A stretch of 64,000 nucleotides of DNA, taken from contig JBANDB010000003.1 of NCBI GenBank assembly GCA_037576215.1, positions 4,526,001 to 4,590,000 on the forward strand, written 5' to 3'. Below are positions 26,601 to 38,200 of the stretch, in pieces (position 1 is the stretch's first letter; each line of letters starts with the position of its first letter). The position numbers and the translations under genes were made by a program. This DNA is from Armillaria gallica. Lineage: Eukaryota > Basidiomycota > Agaricomycetes > Agaricales > Physalacriaceae. The notes under the pieces are model-generated. The model was given only the letters and a program-made list of their open reading frames with translations. It had not been told where the DNA came from and searched no databases.

Positions 26601-27078
26601 TTGACGTCTTTCTCGGCGTCACGAATTCGGCGTGAAAGTTCGGAGGCCTGTAAATTTGTAAGTATCTCGGAGAAAGAGGGACCGTGGTCTTCCAATCTGC
26701 TGCGTATTGGCTGCCACGATCGGTAGGAGTGCTTCTCAGAATCGACAGAGGAACGCCGCAAACGTTGGTGGAGAGGAAAAGCACGTACCTTTTCCTTCTG
26801 AAAGTCGTGAATTTTATCCAATTCTTGTTCCAAGCGAACCCTGAACTCGACTTCGTCCTGTTCATTCCAAGTACGCCCAGTAGTTCGTGCCTTCAGCGAG
26901 TTCGTCAGCGTCCATGAGTCACAAATGAGTGTGGAAAATGAACCTTGAGTTCTCGTTTCAGACCATTGTAGTCCAGATAGAAAGGACGCCATTCATTGTA
27001 CAGATCAGTCTGCAAAGGAGGTTAGTTCAGTTCCTGTGATATCGGACGTCTTACGCTGATTTTCCGGCCAAACTTCAT
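23668..27078 (-). CDS. vtc4: vacuolar transporter chaperone 4-like polyphosphate polymerase
   Basis: Fifteen exons encode 852 residues: 27055-27078, 26944-27009, 26789-26890, 26303-26647, 26241-26249, 25979-26182, 25867-25927, 25776-25814, 25601-25719, 25316-25550, 25065-25266, 24878-24985, 24750-24820, 24017-24696 and 23668-23961. Residues 1-190 form an SPX domain with the signature KILKKHDKQT. The polymerase core (about 240-505) has [28 protein letters not shown] with Arg312/Arg314, and [15 protein letters not shown] with Lys329, all typical of the catalytic Vtc4 subunit. An acidic linker leads to a C-terminal three-helix VTC1-type membrane domain (about 756-852). In yeast, Vtc4 makes polyphosphate from ATP and moves it into the vacuole, gated by inositol pyrophosphate bound to SPX. 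A 9-bp exon encodes KHD. Introns at 25928-25978 and 26648-26788 have no in-frame stop and are easily mistaken for coding. Confidence 0.95.
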
Positions 27079-27260
27079 TATAGGACTAGAAAGGTGTAGG
27101 TTCTCTGGAAAACAACTTGTTCAGGATCATCTCCGGGCCAATAGGGACCTAAAACATACAATTGAAATACCAGTTCACCAACGTGCGTCAGAGCCTTGCG
27201 GTTGGTCGGAGTTCGGAATCAATTTCCTCCTTCACGTTAGCTCCTTTTCTTGCTACTTAT
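27079..27260. promoter_or_regulatory. divergent promoter of vtc4 and gtr2
   Basis: Only 182 bp separate the two divergent start codons, so the promoters must overlap. No clear TATA box is visible. The pairing of a phosphate-storage gene with a nutrient-signalling GTPase suggests possible co-expression, which is inference. Confidence 0.45.
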
Positions 27261-28727
27261 ATGGCTTCGTATCCGTCGTATGCCGCGACGTCGACACAAA
27301 AAGTATCGACGAGCTCGTACAAAAAGTCTGATGCGGTGGCAAGATCGAAAATTTTGTTGCTCGGTTTGCGAAGGTGAGGTCGAAGTGCGCTTTTTGATAA
27401 GCCTGATTCTTTATGGGTCAGGAGCGGCAAGACGTCAATTCAGCAAGTTCTGTTCGAGAATTTACCCCCAAAACAGACGTTTTATCTTGAACCCACCACG
27501 AGAATAATCAAATATACATACGAGTGCGTATACTGGAACGGTCCGCAGATCCATGGAGTGACCGGGTCGCCATGCTAGCACAGTCATTCCTCTCGAAATA
27601 TGGGACTGCCCAGGGACCATAACCGTCGAAACACTCGGGGCACCGTTGTCGCAATTCTTGACCATTATATTCGTGATTGACATTCGGGTTCGTCTCCGTC
27701 TTTCATCTTTATCCAGAAGAGTTGAGCATCTCACAGGATCTTTACAACCAACCCATATCGAAACTTGTAGAATTCATTGTTGCGGCGTACCACGAGAACC
27801 CGAATGTCAATATTGAAGTCTTTGTCCACAAAGCCGAGAAGCTTCAGGAGGATGACAAGATTGGTGCATCCTTTTTTTCGTGACTTGGCTATTGGTTGCT
27901 CATTTTCTCGTTAGAAAACTTCAGGCAGATCAACGAACGTGTAACCGACCGACTGTTGGACATTTCTCCCGACTATGAACAGATGCCTCTTAATTTCCAC
28001 CTCACCTCGGTATACGATCACACTTTACATGAAGCCTTTTCCAGAGTTCTCCACAAGCTGATCGACTCTCTGCCGTTTCTCGAAGACCTTCTCAATGTGT
28101 TCTGTGCCGTGAGTTTTCTATGATCTTTACGAGACTCCCGCTGAAAGAGATCCCCATTAGAATTCCCAATCCCCAAAGGCTTTCCTGTTTGACTCGACTT
28201 CGCGGTTATACATTGCTACGGATGCATCACCTGTTGACTCAGCAACCCACAATCTGTGTTGCGATTACTTACAAATGCTCAACTCCTTCGGGCCCCTCTA
28301 TAAGTATGCATAACTTTGGCGCTTTCGATAAATAGTGCTAACCACATATGTTAGGTCGGCGTCAGCCAGCTCTTCCCGGCATCGGAAGCTATTACCGTCT
28401 GCAGCGCCACTGCTTTCCGTCCCGTCTCCGTCTGATCGTGATGATCAAGAGTCCTCAGGTCGTACGACACCGAGTACTGGAGCGTCAAATTCGAAAAGAC
28501 GCGCCAAGGAGCTCTTTTATCCAAGTGCCGCGGCGTTACTGCATCCTTCAACCCCGGGAACAACACTAACTTATCACTGTATTACGGAACACCTCGCCCT
28601 GCTTGCGATTATGCCGACGCCTGTCTTTGAAAGTAGACGGGGACTCGTTGAATATAATGTGGTCTTCTTCCGCGAGGGAGTGCAAGAAATTTACCAAGTA
28701 GAGCAGGAAGCTCGGACTGGCGGGTAA
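27261..28727 (+). CDS. gtr2: Rag-family GTPase Gtr2 (RagC/D type)
   Basis: Seven exons (27261-27373, 27422-27523, 27579-27687, 27737-27863, 27915-28108, 28161-28303, 28355-28727) encode 386 residues. The P-loop is KILLLGLRRSGKTS, where the double Arg after GL is typical of the Gtr2/RagC branch. Then come LEPTTRI, the WDCPG G3 motif, and a C-terminal roadblock-like half ending EYNVVFFREGVQEIYQVEQE. With a Gtr1 partner, Gtr2 recruits and activates TORC1 on the vacuole in response to amino acids. The third exon must begin at 27579: the acceptor ctag there restores DTVIPLEIWDCPG, while the later AG at 27581-27582 would shift the frame. A Ser-rich insert encoded at the start of the last exon is longer than in yeast. 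Confidence 0.94.
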
Positions 28728-29262
28728 TAAATTCATGTCTGCTCAATTAACAGGTAGGTGTAATGCATTAAGCGGTATGCCCATTTCTCACCGACGTACT
28801 AGGTAATATCAGCCCCAAGGCAATGATATAGAATGGACAGGCTCTGAGTTTTAGCAAGATTGGGGAAGCTAGCATACCAGTATTTCGAATACATACAAGC
28901 AATCGCTCGGACTTCCGACGTTACCTAGGCTTTGCATACGTTTTATGTTACCCCCTTGATGTCGCGTATGGCCCTCAGGGTAGTGAAGAATAATAGGTCG
29001 CCATTCGACGCAATCTACTCGACGTTGAAGATTTAACGTTGCCCAGCATTGAAATAAGTAAGTAGCTGGGTCGATAAGGCCCTTCTCAGGGTCCATAGTC
29101 CATAAAAGGTAATGAGGGTCCCCAATTTGGAGAAAATTTTTCAAAAAGTTTGGGCAAGTTTTTGGGGTATGGCCTTGGGGGGTTGGGGCCGCGGGTTCTC
29201 TTAAATAGAGTCACTTCCTTCCTATCATTCGTCTATAGAGGACTCTGTCCAATACCACGACG
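28728..29262. promoter_or_regulatory. 5' region of the fatty acid synthase gene
   Basis: This 535-bp space between gtr2 and the synthase gene contains no open frame with a domain. It must hold the synthase promoter. A TATA-like ttaaatag lies near 29202. I see no other clear site. Confidence 0.4.
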
Positions 29263-32200
29263 ATGGCGAAGACAGCAAACGACTGTACGGCGTCTATCAC
29301 CACCCGTCCTGTCATTATATCCCTTGGACAGATTAGAGTGCGTTCGATTTTCTTTGCATATATGCGTCCTTTTTCAAATCTCTTCGTCGTTTTCTAGGTC
29401 TCGATTCCAGTCAGCACCTGCCACGATGAGTGGATCTGCGCCGAGGTCCTTAGAGATGAATTCACCCACGAGCAATCCCTTGTAGACGCTGTCGACACGA
29501 CAGCCCAGCTCGAAAATTTGGAGGAGGCGACCGTGGAGCTTACCGCCCGCTTCCTCGGGTATATTGCGGAGCATCTTGACCAAGATACCGAAGCACGCAC
29601 CCTTTTACTGCTCAATGTCTTCAAATTCTTCACATACACGCATCTCGCAGTCCACGACATCCATTCTCTCGCGTCTTCATACGATACTGAAGTTCGCAAA
29701 GTCGTCCTCACTTCTTACTACAAAGCACTTTCTGTTCTTCGTACCCGCAACGTTGCTGACATTCCTGCTGGACCGCCATCCGCGCTCCTGAAAGCCGCAG
29801 CTGACGGCAAGGCCTCCCTTTATGCTTTATTCGGCGGTCAAGGTACCAACGAGGTTTACTTCGATGAGCTCCAAGCTCTCTTCGACATCTACCGGCCATT
29901 CGTTGAGCCGTTCATCAAAGCGGTTTCACAGACCCTTCTCCAGCCTCTTGCTCTTTCGCAAGCGTCTACCGCACTCTACGCCTTTGGGCTCGACGCCGCG
30001 TCGTGGCTCTCCGATTCTTCATCTCGTCCATCGACCGGCTATCTCGCGTCGATTCCCATCTCTTTCCCCCTTATTGGGTTGACCCAGCTCGTCCAATACC
30101 TTGTTGCTTGCAACGTGGTTGGCATGACCCCAGGCGAGTATCTCAAGCACATTTCTGGCGCGACTGGCCATTCCCAGGGTATCGTCTCTGGTGTCGTCGT
30201 TGCCGCTTCCACTACTCTCGAGTCTTTCCTCGAGAACTCCAAGAAAGCCCTTAAATGGCTCTTCTTCTCCGGTCTCCGGGGACATCAGGCGTTCCCTGTT
30301 GTTTCTGTCGAGCCCAGAATCGTAAATGATTCCATCGAAGGTGGAGAGGGAACTCCTAGTCCCATGTTGTCTGTTACCGGTCTCGCGTTGAAGGACCTCG
30401 CACCCCATATCAAGAAAACCAACTCCCATCTTGCTGATAACTCCAAGCTTTTCGTCTCCTTGCACAACGGGCCTCGTGCGTTTGTTGTCACCGGTCCTGC
30501 CCGGTCTCTTTACGGTCTCGTCACCAATCTCAGAAAGATACGCGCGCCTTCCGGAGCAGACCAAAGCAAGGTTCCTTTCTCCAAACGCAAGCCTGCTTTC
30601 AACATTAGGTTCTTGGCGGTTGGCGTACCTTACCACAGCGACTATTTGAAAGGGGCAACTGAGAAAGTTCTCGTCGAGGATTTGGCTGGAGAGGAGTTGT
30701 GGACTGTAGAGGATCTCAAGGTCCCTGTCTATAACACAGAGGACGGTACGTTCATTTATTTTTCGTTGAAATGTTGTTTGACGCGGTTATTCAGGATCCG
30801 ATCTCCGTAATCTGAAGACGTCTTTGACGCGTTCTCTCTGTGACCAAATTTTCACCGCTCCTATCCACTGGACGAAGGCAGTTGATTTCCCTGAGACTGC
30901 AACCCACGCCATCGATTTCGGTCCCGGTGGTATCAGCGGAATTGGTCCCCTTACTGCGCGCGACCTTGACGGACGTGGTGTTCGCGTTGTTGTCGTCGGC
31001 GATCGCGCTAAGGGTGATGCAGAGCTGTACAGTTCTGTTGAAGTCAAGTATGAGGACTGGTGGGCTAAGAACTGGGCTCCTGCATTGGTGAAGTCAAGGT
31101 ATGTATCGGTTCGTATACGATCGTTTCCTATCTCATGGTCCTATCTAGTGACGGTGTTGTGCATCTTGACACGCCATTCTCCCGTCTCCTCGGCAAACCT
31201 CCCATCATGGTTGCTGGCATGACGCCAACCACCGTGAAGGCTGGTTTCGTCAGTGCCGTTCTCGATGCCGGCTACCATATCGAATTGGCTGGTGGAGCCC
31301 ACTACAACGCTGCTGCTCTCCGTGCAAAAGTTGCCGAGATTCGAACTAAGATTCCTGACGGTGTCGGTTTGACTCTGAACGCGTTGTACATCAATCCTGC
31401 ACAGTTCACATTCCAACTCCCTCTCTGGCAGGAGATGAGAAAGGAGGGTCTTCCCATCGAAGGATTCTGTGTCGCAGCTGGTATCCCCACCACCGAGAAA
31501 GCCGTCGAGATCATTGATGGCCTGAGGAACGCTGGTATCAAGCACGTCTCCTTCAAGCCAGGTTCCATTGATGGCATCCGACAGGTCATCAACATTGCCG
31601 CAGCCAATCCCGACTTCCCCATCATCCTCCAGTGGACTGGAGGTCGTGCAGGTGGTCATCATTCTTACGAGGACTTCCACCAGCCCATTCTCGTGACCTA
31701 TCGCGCCATTCGACAACACCGCAACATCAGCCTTGTCGCCGGTTCTGGCTTCGGAGCGGCTGATGATGTTTATCCCTACCTCACTGGCCAATGGTCTGCA
31801 GAGCGCTTTGGTGTGCAGCCGATGCCCTTCGACGGATGTCTGTTTGCCAGTCGTGTCATGGTGGCCAAGGAGGCGCATACGAGTCCTTCGGTCAAGGATC
31901 TCATCGTCGCTGCGCCTGGTGTCGACGATGACGCGTGGGAAGGCACCTACGATAAGCCTACTGGTGGCATTCTCACTGTCCGTTCAGAGTTGGGCGAGCC
32001 CATTCACAAGGTGGCCACGAGGGCCGTCAAGTTGTGGAGGGAGTTCGACGATACGGTCTTCGGCTTGCCAAAGGAGAAGCGTGCAGCTTGGCTGGTTGAA
32101 CGCCATGACGAGGTCATTGCTAAGTTGAACAAGGACTTCAGCAAGCCTTGGTTTGGATGGAAGAAGGATGGATCAGTTGCTCGTGCGCTCGGCGATATGA

Positions 32201-35200
32201 CCTACGAGGAAGTGTCGCTGCGTATGGTTCGTCTTATGTTCGTCTCTCATCAATCCCGTTGGGTCGATCCCTCCTTGAGGAACCTCACCGGTGACTGGTT
32301 GCGACGCGTCGAGGAGCGTTTCGCTGGAGTCAACGGCGAATCTAACAAGCCATCAGTGTTACAATCATACACTTCTCTTGATGATCCTTTGCCTTTCATC
32401 CAATCGTTCTTCCAGACGTATGTTGGTGGTACGACACAATTGTTAGCGGCAGAGGATTCGGCATTCTTCCTCGCCATCTCCCAGAGGCGCGGACAGAAGC
32501 CTGTTCCCTTCATTCCTGTTCTTGATGCTTCGTTTGAAGTCTGGTTCAAGAAGGTACGTCCTTAACTTATAGTTTCTTTCACGTTTCTAACAAGGTTTGT
32601 TGCAGGATTCATTGTGGGCCGCTGAAGATATCGAGGCCGTCTTTGATCAAGATCCTCAGCGAGTGTGTATTTTGCAGGGTCCGATGGCTGTCAAGCATTC
32701 CAAGGTCAAAGATGAACCCATCAAGGACTTGCTCGGCAACATTAACTCGTCTCTCATTCAACGTGTTCTTGAATCTCGATACGGTGGCGACCTTGCCAAA
32801 GTCCCTGTCGTCGATTACCTCGCACCCCGTCCCTCGACAGCCGTTGCATGCCCGAAGGTCAAGATCTCGGAAGCATCTGGACGTCGTGTTTATGACTTCG
32901 GATCCAGTTTGCCTTCTCCCTCGGTGTGGTTTGAGACGCTCGCCGGTCCTCAGCATAGCTGGTTGAGGGCCCTGGTGACATCTCCCACCATCGTTCAAGG
33001 GTCTGAATACACCGACAACCCTATGCGTCGTCTTCTCATTCCTCGAGCTAACCAGAAGGTTGTTGTTTCTTCATCGTCTGTTTCCATCTACGGGGCTGCT
33101 CGCTCCTTCGGTGAGCACAAATCAGAGTTCAAAGCCGTAGAGATCAAGTTCGACGAAGCTTCCAAACTCGTCGACGTCACCTTGTTTGAGGATCGCCAGG
33201 ATTCCTCGGTGTCTCTCTCTTTGCAGTTCAAGTACGTTCCGTCGATGGGCTTCGCGCCCATTCACGAAATTGCGACGGGAAGGAACACTCGCATCAAGGA
33301 ATTCTACTGGAAGCTATGGTTTGGTGACGACAGCTCGTTACCGGAGCTCGACGTCGGCGATGTTTTCACTGGTCCGGAGGTAGTCATCGAGGCTGCGGCT
33401 GTCGAGCAGTTCTGTGCCGTTGTCGGTAATCAAGCCGAGTCTTTCAAGACTGCTCGCACAGACACGATTACGGCGCCCATGGACTTCGCCATTGTCACCG
33501 GGTGGCAGGTCAGTCTTTCCTTCATTCCATGCAGCGTTTCTCTTGTTAATACCTTGTTTATAGGCTATCATGAAGTCGATTTTCCCCGCATCGATCGACG
33601 GCGATCTTTTGAAGCTCGTCCATCTGTCCAATGGTTTCCGTATGACTCATGGAGCTCGGCCTCTCACGGTGGGCGACGTTTGCCAGGCAACTGCTCAGAT
33701 TGTTTCCGTCACCAATTCGAGCGAGGGCAAGATTGTCAAGGTCAAGGGTACTGTTCACCGAGACGGATCCCCTGTCGTGGAAGTCGTCTCCGCTTTCCTC
33801 TACCGTGGCCGCTTCTCTGACTATGAGAACACCTTTGATACCTCTGAAGAGCCGGATTATGTCGTCGAGATTACTTCCGATGCGGAAGTTGGAGTTCTTC
33901 AGTCGAAAGAATGGTTCGAGTGGGACGACGAAACTCGACCTCTCCAGCCCGGAATGTCCCTCATCTTCCGCCTTCAGTCTCACGTCTTGTTCAAAGACAG
34001 GACGCAGTTCCGTGAACTCACTGTTTCTGGAGACATCTTTATTCGCAACCACCTCAAGCAGATGATCAAAGTCGGGTCTATCGATTTCCAACAAGAAAAT
34101 TGTCACGGAAATCCTGTCCTCGCCTATGTGCAACGACATGGCAAGGCCGACGAACTCCTCTATACCCTCCCGAACGACGGCTACACTATGACAGAGGGCG
34201 ACACAACTTTCAACGCGCCTCTGACGAATGAGCCTTACTCAATGATTTCCGGAGATTTCAACCCAATCCACGTTAATCCTTATTTCTCTTGTTATGCGTC
34301 GTTGCCCGCCACGATCACCCATGGTTTGTGGAGTAGTGCGGCGACCCGCCGTTATGTTGAAAGTGTCGCGGCTCAAGGTCATCCTGAGCGTGTCCACTCG
34401 TGAGTTTTCTTTCATCCTACTTCGTTCCTTTTCTAATACATTAAATGCAGATACAACGTGTCTTTCGTCGGTATGGTGTTACCTGGTGATGAGCTCAGCG
34501 TTAAGCTTCGTCATACTGGCATGCGTGACGGCAACATGGTCGTGAAAGTGGAAACTTTCAACTCCCAAGGCGAGAAGGTTATTGATGGTACAGCCGAAGT
34601 GTCCCAGCCCCGCACTGTTTATGTCTTTACCGGCCAAGGATCCCAGGAACCGGGAATGGGCATGGACTTGTACAACACCTCTGCGGCTGCAAAGGCTGTC
34701 TGGGATGCCGCTGACGCCCATCTCAGCGCTGTTTACGGATTTTCTATCATCGAAATCGTCAAAGAAAATCCTATGCAGAAGACAATTCACTTCGGTGGTA
34801 TCAAAGGCCAAGCTATCAGACAGCGATACATGGACATGACGTACGATACCATAGGCAAAGACGGGACCATTAAGACACTCCCTCTGTTTGCTGATATCGA
34901 CGTTCGTACGCCCAAGTATACCTTCAATCACCCAACTGGTCTTCTCTATGCGACACAATTCGCCCAGATCGCGCTTGTTGTGACGGAGAAGGCGGCGTTC
35001 GAGGACCTGCGTGGGAAGGGGTATATTCAGCGCGACTGTCCTTTCGCCGGCCATTCCTTGGGTGAATATGCCGCTCTCGCGGCCATTGCTGACATATTCC
35101 CTGTGTCATCTTTGGTGGACGTTGTTTTCTACCGTGGAATCACTATGCAGCGTGCCGTGGAGCGTGACGCCATGAACCGGTCGAACTACGCCATGTGTGC

Positions 35201-38200
35201 TGTCAACCCTAGCCGTATCTCCAAGACGTTCAATGACACCGCTTTGCGTGAAGTTGTTGATAGCATCTCCAACATTACCGGACTGCTCTTGCAGATCGTC
35301 AACTACAACGTCGAGGTATGTGCCAAACTCAACCGTTCCTCTGCTTTCTTGAACTAAGCTGATGTTTCTTTCATCACAGGGACAGCAATATGTCTGTGCT
35401 GGAGAATTAGTCACTTTGCAAACGATGACCAATGTTCTCAACTACCTCAAGATAAAAAAGATCGACGTGCAACAGGTACGTGTCATCTGGGTTGTTTTCT
35501 GTCCACATGTTGAGGCGAAATACGGTATAGCTGGCAGAGAAATTCTCTGAGGACCAGGTCAAGGAAATGCTCGGTGAAATCATCAAATCGTCCTACGAAA
35601 AGGCCCTTGAGCAACAAAAGACACAGGGTTATATTACTCTTGAGCGTGGCTTCGCCACCATTCCACTCCCAGGTATCGATGTTCCCTTCCATTCGCGCTA
35701 TCTTTGGGCAGGCGTGATGCCGTTCCGAGCCTGTAAGTGTATTACTTCGGTTGCTACACTGATTCTGATCACCCATTCGTAGATTTGTCGAGGAAGATCA
35801 ATCCTTTGCATGTTAATCCTGACTGGTTGGTTGGCCGCTACATCCCCAATCTTATTGCGAAGCCGTTCGAAGTCACGAAAGACTACGCACAGATCATTTA
35901 CGACCAGACTACATCTCCAGTTCTAGACAAAGTTTTGAAGAATTGGGACCAGGAGAACTGGGGAGGCGTAGAGCAGCGATCGAAACTGGCGTACGTCCTC
36001 ATGGTCGAATTGTTGGCGTACCAATTCGCGTCTCCTGTCCGCTGGATCGAAATCCAGGATCGTCTTTTCGTCGACTATTCGTTCGAGCGCTTCATTGAGC
36101 TGGGTCCCTCCCCCACCCTCACTGGCATGGCCACCCGTACCTTCAAAGCGAAGTATGAAACGTCCGATGATGCTGTCTCGCACACGCGTTCTATCTTCTG
36201 TATATCCAAAAATCAGAAGGACATATACTATAGCTTCGAGGATGAGATCCAAGAGGAAGCGGTAGCTGAATCGGTGCCAGTCGCCTCGTCTGTCCCTGTC
36301 GTCTCTGTTTCCGTGGCTGCTCCAGTTCCTACCCCCGTTGCAGCCCCCAGCGGACCTGCCACTGCCATTGAAGATGCTCCTATCAAGGCTCTTGATATCC
36401 TCCATGTCATTGTTGCCCAAAAACTCAAGAAGGCAGTGAGCGAGGTTCCCCTTTCAAAATCTATCAAGGACCTCGTGGGTGGCAAGTCGACACTTCAGAA
36501 TGAGATCTTGGGTGATTTGCAGCTAGAGTTTTCGTCGGCACCGGAAAAGGGAGAAGAACTTCCTTTGGAAGAGCTTGGCTCCGCACTTTCGTCCGGCTTC
36601 GGAGGAGCGTTGGGCAAATACACTTCTGGTTTGGTGTCTCGGATGATTGGTGGCAAGATGCCCGGTGGATTCAATTCTTCTGCTGTGAAGGCACATCTTT
36701 CGAAGTCATGGGGACTGGGTCCGTCTCGTTCGGATGGCGTTTTGTTGCTAGCAACGACGATGGAACCGCCGAAGCGGCTGGCTTCAGAGCCCGAGGCGAA
36801 GACGTGGTTGGATGGTGTGGTCGCTGTATATGCCCAAAGATCAGGTATCAGTCTTTCTGCTCCGAGCGCTGGAGGTGGCGGAGGTGGCGGAGGAGGTGGC
36901 CCCACCATCAACAGTGAAGAGTTCCTCAAATTCCAGGCAGACCAGGAGCAGTTTGCTGCCCAGCATATCGAGCTGTATATGCGGTATCTCAAGCGCGACT
37001 CTCGCGCCGGTGAGATTGCATTCGACAAAGAGAAGGCTCATTCGGAAGAGCTCCAAGCGAGGTTGGACAGCATCGCCAAGGAGCATGGCGACGCCTACAT
37101 TGACGGAATCCAGCCAGCCTTCGACCCCATCAAGGCCCGTCACTTTGATTCTTCTTGGAACTGGGCGCGTCAAGATGCTCTTCTCATGTATTATGACATC
37201 ATCTTTGGCCGACTCACCACCGTCGATCGCGAGATCACTGCTAGTTGCATCGCTATTTTGAACCGTGCTGACCCAGACTTGCTCGCGTTCCTGCAATACA
37301 ACATAAATCGATGCGATCCAAGCAAGGGCGAAACCTACAAATTGGCGAAAGAATTTGGCCAGCAGCTCATCGAGAATGTCCGTGAATTCTTGTCGCAACC
37401 ACCTGTCTACAAGGATGGTACGTTTCAGTCTTAGTTCTTTTGTTTCTTGTACCTCATTGATTATTTGGTATAGTTACCTTCCCCACTGCCCCTCACACTG
37501 AGGTCAACTCGAAGGGTGACATTGTCTACTCCGAAGTAGTACGGGAGAACGTCCGTAAACTCGAAGCTTACGTCGAGGAGATGGCGAGTGGTGATACTGT
37601 CTCTGGTGCAGTTAACATCCAAAAGGTTCAAGATGACGTTTTGAAGCTTTGGACCATCGTGAAATCCCAACCAGAGATTAGTGAAGAACAGAAGAATCAC
37701 ATCAAGGCCCTCTACGAGGGTGTGGTACGTTCTCTTCGTAAGGGTCCCGATCCCCGTCCTTCCCGTGTCCGGAGTCGCCGTGCTTCCTCTCAGTTCATCC
37801 GCCCCCAAGTCTCCGGAATCTCGTCTGTGTCCGCTGACAAAGTGCCTTTACTTCACCTCAAGCGCAAAGTGGGTACGACCTGGGAGTACAGCAGCAACCT
37901 CACAAGCGTATATCTCGACATCTTGCACGAGATCGCCACTGCCGGGACGACGTTCAAAGACAAGAACGCCCTGCTCACTGGCGTTGGCAAAGGTTCTATC
38001 GGCGTGGAGGTAGTCAAGGGTCTTCTAGCAGGTGGCGCACATGTGGTTATCACGACTTCTCGATACAACCGTGCCACCGTCGAATACTACCAGTCAATCT
38101 TCCACTCGTGCGGTAGTCGTGGCTCTGCCCTCACTGTCGTGCCATTTAACCAGGGTTCGAAGCAGGATGTGGAGGCTCTCGTCGACTACATCTACGCTAA

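Noticed and set aside
31141..31878. Long minus-strand open frame (245 codons) and other long antisense frames within the synthase gene
   Set aside because: Antisense shadows of strongly biased synthase codons; their translations carry no motifs.
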